From DASVCZ01 sp036381335 (GTDB taxonomy: Bacteria; Patescibacteriota; Microgenomatia; UBA1400; PJMF01), in assembly GCA_036381335.1 (NCBI GenBank), contig DASVCZ010000008.1, forward strand, positions 1 through 18,259: a stretch of DNA of 18,259 nt, written 5' to 3'. A program made the translations under genes and the position numbers. Of the stretch, positions 14,916 through 18,259 are shown piece after piece (positions within the stretch are counted from its first letter, which is position 1; every line of letters starts with the position of its first letter). The notes beneath the pieces were generated by a model that saw only the letters and a program-made list of their open reading frames with translations, ran no database searches and was not told the origin of the DNA.

Positions 14916-14951
14916 TTTTCGATTTAGTTAACATGTTAACTAAATCGAAAA
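14916..14951. repeat. Perfect 36-bp palindrome between aspS and the carboxypeptidase gene
   Basis: The left arm TTTTCGATTTAGTTAACA is followed directly by its exact reverse complement, with no mismatch and no spacer (centre between 14933 and 14934). It lies 36 bp after the aspS stop and about 50 bp upstream of the carboxypeptidase -10. Neither strand has a U-tract after the palindrome and the arms are AT-rich, so it does not read as an ordinary intrinsic terminator. A dimeric-regulator operator, a cruciform, or a recombination or processing site are the alternatives. Confidence 0.9.
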
Positions 14952-14969
14952 GTGCAGCATCGGAGAATG

Positions 14970-14986
14970 TAAAGTGTTTTCACACT
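14970..14986 (-). terminator. Weak hairpin after aspS
   Basis: On the minus strand, right after the aspS stop, AGTGT-GAAA-ACACT forms a 5-bp stem closed by a GNRA tetraloop and is followed by TTTACATT. The stem is short and the U-tract interrupted, so it may only stabilise the 3' end. Confidence 0.3.
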
Positions 14987-14987
14987 A

Positions 14988-16403
14988 TTATTCAGTTTTC
15001 TGTTCTTGGCCGGAAACTTGGATATGCAACTCCTTCAACTGGCTCGGATCAACCTCTGCCGGCGCGTCCATGACCGCCGTCCGTCCACTTGATGTCATCG
15101 GGAAAGCAATTGCCTCTTTCAGTGACGTCTCGTTAGCCAGCACCATCGCCAACCGATCTAACCCCAGCGCAATGCCACCGTGAGGCGGCGTCCCCACTTC
15201 AAAAGCTTCGAGCATGTGGCCCACACTAGCGTTGGTCTCCTCTTCCGAGTAGCCCATGATTCGGAAGGTAGCGCGCAACACTTCAGGATCGTGAGCCCGA
15301 ATGCTGCCACCTCCCACTTCATAGCCATTGCAGACTAAGTCGTATTGAGTAGTGACAATGTTCTCTAAGTTACGGCCTGCTAAGTGATCTGCTAGATATT
15401 CCGGCAAAGGCGCACTAAATGGATTATGCGTAAACGTCCAGCCACTCTTGCCATCAGCCACTTCGGCCGCATCTTCTTTGTCCACTTTTTTAAAGAAAGG
15501 AAAGTTAATCACCCAGGCAAAAGCCAATGTCCCATCTTGTTTTTCTGCCTCGCTTCTTAAATCAAACTTATCTTTACCAAATTTTTGGATAGCTTCGTCA
15601 TAATTAAAAACTGGAAACTGCTCATGCTGTAACTTACCACCCACTGCTTTGACAGCTTCTTTAACTAGGGCTTCCACCGTCTGCATCACATCGTTGCGCT
15701 CTACAAAACTCATTTCCAAGTCCAGTTGAGTGTGTTCAAACCCGCGATCAGCCCGCAAGTCTTCATCCCGGATGCACTTGGGGAACTGGAAGTAGCGTTC
15801 CATGCCGGCCGTCATCAGCAACTGTTTATACTGCTGAGGGCTTTGCGGCAGGGCATAAAATTTACCTGGCTGTAACCGTGACGGCACGATAAAGTCCCGC
15901 GACCCTTCTTTGGTTGATTTGGTTAAGATCGGGGTTTCCACTTCCACAAAGTCGCGGGAGTACAACGCTTGGCGCAGTTCTCTAATTAATTCCGACCGCA
16001 ACCGCATGTTTCGTTGCATCCGCGCTCGGCGCAAGTCCAGGTAACGGTAACGCAACCGGACTTCTTCACTGACTTCATAGCCATCGCCTTCCACCAAAAT
16101 GGGTAGCTCTTTGGCCTTGTTCAACACCGTGTATTCCTTGACGTCGATTTCAATCAAACCGGTCGGAATATCAGCGTTGGCCATTCGTTCTGGGCGTTGT
16201 TTCACCTCACCAATGATTTCAATCACCGACTCCGTAGTTAACTCACCCATTTTCTGATATCCCACACACTGGACTTTACCGGAGCGGTCGCGGAGATCGA
16301 TAAAGGTTAACTTGCCATGGTCACGTTTGGTGTCCACCCACCCCTGGAGTTTGATAGTTTCTCCTACTTTACTCACTGCTTCTAAGACTAAAGTTCTGTG
16401 CAT
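14988..16403 (-). CDS. aspS: Aspartyl-tRNA synthetase lacking the GAD domain (possibly non-discriminating)
   Basis: A 471-residue class II synthetase that charges tRNA-Asp with aspartate. The N-terminal OB-fold anticodon-binding domain is residues 1-95. Motif 1 is around 150-160, the family block YALPQSPQQYKQLLM is at 183-197, and motif 2 is FPKCIRDEDLRADR (207-220) plus HTQLDLEMSF. Motif 3 is GIALGLDRLAM (410-420). Bacterial AspRS is normally about 580-600 residues because a GAD domain is inserted after DKxDLR; here KFDLR (279-283) runs almost directly into FAWVINFPFF, so that domain is missing. In the anticodon domain RDHG has His29 where discriminating enzymes usually have Leu; His is a marker of enzymes that also charge tRNA-Asn. 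The ATG at 16403 is chosen over 16424 because GGAG (+ strand 16408-16411) precedes it. A T-box leader controls it. Confidence 0.96.
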   Translation of the reverse strand: MHRTLVLEAVSKVGETIKLQGWVDTKRDHGKLTFIDLRDRSGKVQCVGYQKMGELTTESVIEIIGEVKQRPERMANADIPTGLIEIDVKEYTVLNKAKELPILVEGDGYEVSEEVRLRYRYLDLRRARMQRNMRLRSELIRELRQALYSRDFVEVETPILTKSTKEGSRDFIVPSRLQPGKFYALPQSPQQYKQLLMTAGMERYFQFPKCIRDEDLRADRGFEHTQLDLEMSFVERNDVMQTVEALVKEAVKAVGGKLQHEQFPVFNYDEAIQKFGKDKFDLRSEAEKQDGTLAFAWVINFPFFKKVDKEDAAEVADGKSGWTFTHNPFSAPLPEYLADHLAGRNLENIVTTQYDLVCNGYEVGGGSIRAHDPEVLRATFRIMGYSEEETNASVGHMLEAFEVGTPPHGGIALGLDRLAMVLANETSLKEAIAFPMTSSGRTAVMDAPAEVDPSQLKELHIQVSGQEQKTE

Positions 16404-16411
16404 ACTGCTCC

Positions 16412-16580
16412 TTTTTTGGTACAAAAAAACCTCCTATAGACATATTACTGTTGATAGGAGGGCTTTTCAGGCGGTGCCACCTCTTGTTTACTCTTTCCAG
16501 CGCTGACGGGCTTACCCGGCTTGGTTACAACCCCAAGCAACTTGCTATGTGTCAGATAGCTTACCGTTGTTGCGTTCTGA
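16412..16580 (-). promoter_or_regulatory. T-box riboswitch controlling aspS
   Basis: The leader contains the T-box core AGGTGGCACCGCC on the minus strand (16482-16470), matching the AGGGTGGNACCGCG consensus. The TGGC of the bulge would pair with GCCA, the 3' end of a tRNA with G73, as in tRNA-Asp. An antiterminator forms when GAGG of the T-box region pairs with CCTC at the 5' arm of the following terminator. The 5' part folds into a short Stem I: GCAAC (16573-16569) with GTTGC (16541-16537), an internal loop, then GCTAT-CTGACAC-ATAGC (16560-16544). Its terminal loop holds GAC (16553-16551), an Asp codon followed by A. Two more hairpins (GCTTGG/CCAAGC and CGGG-TAAG-CCCG) follow. Uncharged tRNA-Asp would thus raise aspS expression. 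The T-box and terminator are clear; the specifier assignment is inferred. Confidence 0.88.
16423..16461 (-). terminator. T-box terminator hairpin
   Basis: On the minus strand CCTCCTAT (16461-16454) pairs perfectly with ATAGGAGG (16437-16430) across a 16-nt loop, followed by seven Ts (16429-16423). It lies 9 nt after the T-box core. Its 5' arm is shared with the antiterminator, the standard mutually exclusive switch. The aspS ribosome site begins 12 nt beyond. Confidence 0.9.
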
Positions 16581-16584
16581 CGAT

Positions 16585-16593
16585 AGTATAGCA
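16585..16593 (-). promoter_or_regulatory. Extended -10 promoter of the aspS T-box transcript
   Basis: TGCTATACT on the minus strand gives TG-n-TATACT with the hexamer at 16590-16585. No good -35 at 17 bp (CAGACG), which an extended -10 can compensate. The start site would be near 16578, just ahead of Stem I. The region up to 16658 is shared with the divergent toxin-antitoxin promoter. Confidence 0.55.
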
Positions 16594-16617
16594 TGTTTTA
16601 TTTTTTTCGTCTGAGTC

Positions 16618-16657
16618 TTGACAAGTCACCACCTATGTTATAACATAATGTTGTAAC
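16618..16657 (+). promoter_or_regulatory. Promoter and palindromic operator of the toxin-antitoxin operon
   Basis: A perfect -35 TTGACA lies at 16618-16623. The -10 is either TATAAC (16639-16644, 15-bp spacer) or TAACAT (16641-16646, 17-bp spacer). Both lie inside an inverted repeat, GTTATAACAT-A-ATGTTGTAAC (16637-16657; 9 of 10 positions paired), that ends 1 nt before the antitoxin ATG. A repressor bound there would block the promoter, the usual autoregulation by an antitoxin or toxin-antitoxin complex. Confidence 0.65.
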
Positions 16658-16658
16658 T

Positions 16659-16940
16659 ATGAAAAAGACTTTCTCCAAAAATCAAAAAGTAATCAAGGTG
16701 GGCAATAGTTACGCCATCACCCTTGATAAAGAATTTGTTGATAAAACCGGCATCGAACCCGGTGACAACATTGAAACTATTTACGATCCCCAATCAAAAA
16801 AGGCAGCCTTAGTCGTGCGAGATAAAGGGAGTGCCTCATACTCTCTCACAACCAATAAAATTTCCGAAGAGTTTAAAAAATGGGTAGATGAGAGTCTTGA
16901 AGAGGATAAAGAAATGTTAGAAATCTTGTCAAAGATATGA
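16659..16940 (+). CDS. AbrB/MazE-like antitoxin
   Basis: A 93-residue protein. Residues 5-50 form a SpoVT/AbrB swapped-hairpin DNA-binding domain (KVIKVGNSYAITLDKEFVDK, then GIEPGDNIETIY). The C-terminal 40 residues are acidic and probably disordered until they wrap the toxin (ISEEFKKWVDESLEEDKEMLEIL). This arrangement fits an antitoxin that both neutralises its partner and represses its own promoter. The stop overlaps the toxin start (ATGA, 16937-16940), ensuring coupled translation. Doc toxins are classically paired with Phd-type antitoxins; the AbrB-type partner here is the less usual combination, though known from other genomes. No Shine-Dalgarno is seen, and the operator runs up to the start codon, so the mRNA leader is very short. 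Confidence 0.88.
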   Translation: MKKTFSKNQKVIKVGNSYAITLDKEFVDKTGIEPGDNIETIYDPQSKKAALVVRDKGSASYSLTTNKISEEFKKWVDESLEEDKEMLEILSKI

Positions 16941-17338
16941 ATGTAATACAGTTCGCTAGTCTCGACATTGAAAAAGTTCTCTATCTTCATGTCAAAATTA
17001 TTGAAAAAGCTGGTGGTACTCAAGGTATTAGAGACTTTACCCTATTACACTCAGCCTTAGAACGGCCAAAGGCAAGTTTTGGCAATACTTTTCTTTATCC
17101 CAACTTACTTCATATGGCTGCTGCACTACTGCACTCCTTGATTATGAATCACGCTTTTTTAGATGGAAACAAGCGAACAGCGTATGAAGTGACTAAGTAT
17201 TTTCTGTATGAGAACGGTTTTGTCATTAAGGCTACTAGTCAAGAAAAAGTTAATTTTTGTCTAGCAGTCGACAATGAAGGTTGGCAGATTAAAGAGATCG
17301 TTGATTGGTTTGAAACCCATACCGTAAAAATTAAGTAA
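16937..17338 (+). CDS. doc: Death-on-curing (Doc/Fic-fold) toxin
   Basis: A 133-residue Fic-fold protein of Doc length (about 125-135). The active-site motif HAFLDGNKRTA lies at 72-82, giving H72, F74, D76, G77, N78, K79 and R80. It matches the Doc/Fic consensus H-x-F-x-D/E-A/G-N-K/G-R. GTQGIRDFTLLHSALERP (27-44) is the typical N-terminal Doc segment. P1 Doc phosphorylates EF-Tu, while larger Fic enzymes AMPylate proteins. The short length and family resemblance favour a Doc-like kinase, though the Gly at position 77 is the Fic-type residue. It is encoded immediately after its antitoxin and is followed by an independent promoter. Confidence 0.92.
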   Translation: MNVIQFASLDIEKVLYLHVKIIEKAGGTQGIRDFTLLHSALERPKASFGNTFLYPNLLHMAAALLHSLIMNHAFLDGNKRTAYEVTKYFLYENGFVIKATSQEKVNFCLAVDNEGWQIKEIVDWFETHTVKIK

Positions 17339-17350
17339 TCAATTTAGTGG

Positions 17351-17378
17351 TTGACACATTGCTTACACACCTTACAAT
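17351..17378 (+). promoter_or_regulatory. Strong sigma-70-type promoter after the toxin gene
   Basis: A perfect -35 TTGACA (17351-17356), a 16-bp spacer and TACAAT (17373-17378, 5/6). It is the best promoter in the window. Transcription would start near 17385, only a few nt before the leader ORF ATG at 17388. Confidence 0.7.
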
Positions 17379-17387
17379 TACTCTGTA

Positions 17388-17471
17388 ATGTCAAACTTGT
17401 CTCTGAACACCATTATTACCCGTAATCTCTTTGTCCTTATTAAGGAAAGAGCGGGTTGTGTGATGGTTTAA
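17388..17471 (+). CDS. Putative 27-residue leader peptide
   Basis: A short frame from the ATG at 17388 to the TAA at 17469. It begins MSNLSLNTIITRNLFV and ends in IKERAGCVMV, with ten branched-chain residues (4 L, 3 I, 3 V) but no single-residue run that names the sensed amino acid. It starts almost at the predicted transcription start and has no Shine-Dalgarno. Codons 21-25 form one strand of the antiterminator described below, so ribosome position would decide which RNA structure forms. Translation is inferred from layout; no homologue was recognised. Confidence 0.45.
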   Translation: MSNLSLNTIITRNLFVLIKERAGCVMV

Positions 17472-17516
17472 GAGAAAGTAAAAATATCAATAACACACAC
17501 CCGCTACCAAGCGGGT
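17418..17516 (+). promoter_or_regulatory. Transcription attenuator: alternative 1:2, 2:3 and 3:4 RNA hairpins
   Basis: Four complementary strands can be drawn. Strand 1 is ACCCG (17418-17422). Strand 2 is AGCGGGTTGTGTG (17450-17462). Strand 3 is CACACACCCGCT (17494-17505). Strand 4 is AGCGGGT (17510-17516). Strand 2 pairs with strand 3 over 12 bp with one bulged T, forming an antiterminator, while 3:4 forms the terminator. Strand 1 can pair with part of strand 2. Strands 1 and 2 lie inside the leader ORF, the layout of ribosome-dependent attenuation. Confidence 0.65.
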
Positions 17517-17521
17517 TTTTT
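17499..17521 (+). terminator. Intrinsic terminator just ahead of the last gene
   Basis: ACCCGCT (17499-17505), loop ACCA, AGCGGGT (17510-17516), a 7-bp GC-rich stem running into six Ts (17516-17521). It ends 6 nt before the ATG at 17528. A terminator in this position makes sense only if it is conditional. Confidence 0.85.
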
Positions 17522-17527
17522 AGTTGT

Positions 17528-18160
17528 ATGTCTTTAGAAAGAAAAAGAGCCAAAGATGAATTAGCCTTAAAAGCATACTTCCCTGAGTATCAACAAATAG
17601 TCAGTGACTTATTAATGGCAGCCGATACTTTTGAGAAACTATTCGTCATTTTTAATGAGGCATTTCCAGGCAATTCAAGTATTACTAGGAAATCTTTACC
17701 ATCGGAGTTGAGAGCAGGTAGAGTGACCTGTGACACCGCATGCTTGCTTGTTGCAATCTGGTGGGAGCTAACTCATCAAATTAATACAGTAGTGCTAGCT
17801 ATACAAAGTTGTTCCAGAAACATAGAACCTCATCGATGTATCGGCCTACCAACGTCAGTTGCAGTTAAATTACTCAGTGCACCCCAAGACTCACACACAT
17901 TAATTAACTCAACGTATGATACTCAAATCAAAGAGCGTCCTACAGGAAAAGAACCAATTACTTGGATTCATTGGAAATCTACACTAAAGTTAAATTATCT
18001 TAAATATGAAAATAGACAAGAAATTGACACTCCTTTCAGTCCGCACATGAGAAGCTCTGTACTTAGTCCAAAAGCTTTAGCCCGTTTAATCATCAGCCAG
18101 AGTAACCCAGAAAAGACAAAGCAGTTGCTAAAGAAATTAGAAGCAAAACAAAACAAATAA
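17528..18160 (+). CDS. Unrecognised protein, 210 residues, behind an attenuator
   Basis: I do not recognise this protein. It is soluble and mostly helical with a basic C-terminal helix (KTKQLLKKLEAKQNK). A central segment, RVTCDTACLLVAIWWELTHQIN (positions about 68-89), mixes cysteines and tryptophans. There is no signal peptide, Walker or helix-turn-helix motif. The ATG at 17528 lacks a Shine-Dalgarno site. The frame is open upstream to a TTG at 17456, which does have AAGGA (17442-17446) 9 nt ahead. That longer form would translate the terminator hairpin as PLPSGFF, so I prefer 17528, but the start is uncertain. Codon use is AT-rich, as in the adjacent toxin-antitoxin pair, suggesting an acquired strip. 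Confidence 0.65.
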   Translation: MSLERKRAKDELALKAYFPEYQQIVSDLLMAADTFEKLFVIFNEAFPGNSSITRKSLPSELRAGRVTCDTACLLVAIWWELTHQINTVVLAIQSCSRNIEPHRCIGLPTSVAVKLLSAPQDSHTLINSTYDTQIKERPTGKEPITWIHWKSTLKLNYLKYENRQEIDTPFSPHMRSSVLSPKALARLIISQSNPEKTKQLLKKLEAKQNK

Positions 18161-18210
18161 CTATTTATTAGAAAGCATCTATGCAATCAGTCGACCGAGA
18201 GCGGACGAAA

Positions 18211-18239
18211 TTTGGAAATACCAAGCCATGAGGTATAAT
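18211..18239 (+). promoter_or_regulatory. Putative promoter at the right edge
   Basis: A perfect TATAAT (18234-18239) with TTTGGA (18211-18216) 17 bp upstream as a weak -35. It follows the 210-residue gene and points out of the window; no start codon occurs before the edge at 18259. Confidence 0.45.
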
Positions 18240-18259
18240 GAAAACGCACGCCTTACATA

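Noticed and set aside
14916..14951. Reading the 36-bp palindrome as the aspS terminator
   Set aside because: No U-tract follows the stem on the minus strand (it runs into TAGGC), the arms are AT-rich and there is no unpaired loop.
16404..16424. Upstream aspS start at 16424
   Set aside because: It would translate the region between terminator and ribosome site; the Shine-Dalgarno GGAG and the conserved N-terminus both point to 16403.
16937..16940. UGA recoded as glycine or tryptophan
   Set aside because: TGA ends the antitoxin gene in an ATGA overlap and the 113-residue gene before ybeY, and tryptophan is encoded by TGG throughout, so the standard bacterial code fits.
17434..17446. TCCTTA-T-TAAGGA palindrome as a hairpin
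   Set aside because: The single-base centre cannot form a hairpin loop; it may be incidental to the AAGGA ribosome-site-like sequence.
1..18259. CRISPR arrays, insertion sequences or rRNA genes
   Set aside because: No regularly spaced repeats, transposase-like frames with terminal inverted repeats, or rRNA-like sequence were seen.

Overview
The window looks like a chromosome segment from a Candidate Phyla Radiation (Patescibacteria) bacterium, most likely of the Microgenomates type. The reasons are the tight packing with 1-11 bp gene overlaps, trimmed housekeeping enzymes (an AspRS without the GAD insertion, a DnaX without the cysteine zinc module), and several uncharacterised proteins of a style I associate with that group. 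This assignment is inferred from memory of the families, not from a search. TGA is used as a stop (ATGA overlaps), so this is not a UGA-recoding lineage.

Region 1 (1-4615, + strand) is an envelope glycosylation block. It holds the end of a GT-C membrane glycosyltransferase, a GT2 polyprenyl-phosphate sugar synthase-like enzyme, an MptB/GT87-like membrane transferase and a complete GT39/ArnT-like transferase. The GT2 enzyme plausibly charges a lipid carrier that the GT-C enzymes use on the outer face of the membrane.

Region 2 (4684-6051) is a compact two-component system: a soluble, sensor-less histidine kinase and an OmpR-type response regulator, encoded convergently with a 9-bp tail overlap. 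Region 3 (6109-8053) holds an APH(6)/hydroxyurea-kinase-like phosphotransferase, a tRNA-Gln(CUG) with a good promoter, and two small helical or coiled-coil proteins.

Region 4 (7974-13875, - strand) is the housekeeping block. Reading in the direction of transcription: a membrane-anchored unknown protein, a second unknown with a conserved-looking C-terminal domain, a small unknown, ybeY, dnaX, ybaB and an M29 aminopeptidase. dnaX carries an A9 run exactly at the gamma/tau boundary, and both shifted frames stop within a few codons. Region 5 (13937-16590, - strand) is a D-Ala-D-Ala carboxypeptidase, a perfect 36-bp palindrome, and aspS under a T-box riboswitch with a terminator/antiterminator switch and a GAC triplet in a short Stem I.

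Region 6 (16618-18259, + strand) is an AT-richer accessory strip. It holds an AbrB/MazE-like antitoxin with a Doc/Fic toxin under a palindromic operator, then a strong promoter, a 27-residue leader ORF and a terminator/antiterminator pair in front of an unrecognised 210-residue protein.

Two kinds of translation start are seen. Some genes have Shine-Dalgarno sites (aspS, ybaB, the 7583 gene). Several others have a -10 hexamer exactly 6 nt before the start codon, which implies leaderless mRNAs. The most unusual signals are the aspS T-box, the leader-ORF attenuator near the right edge, the dnaX slippage site and the 36-bp palindrome.
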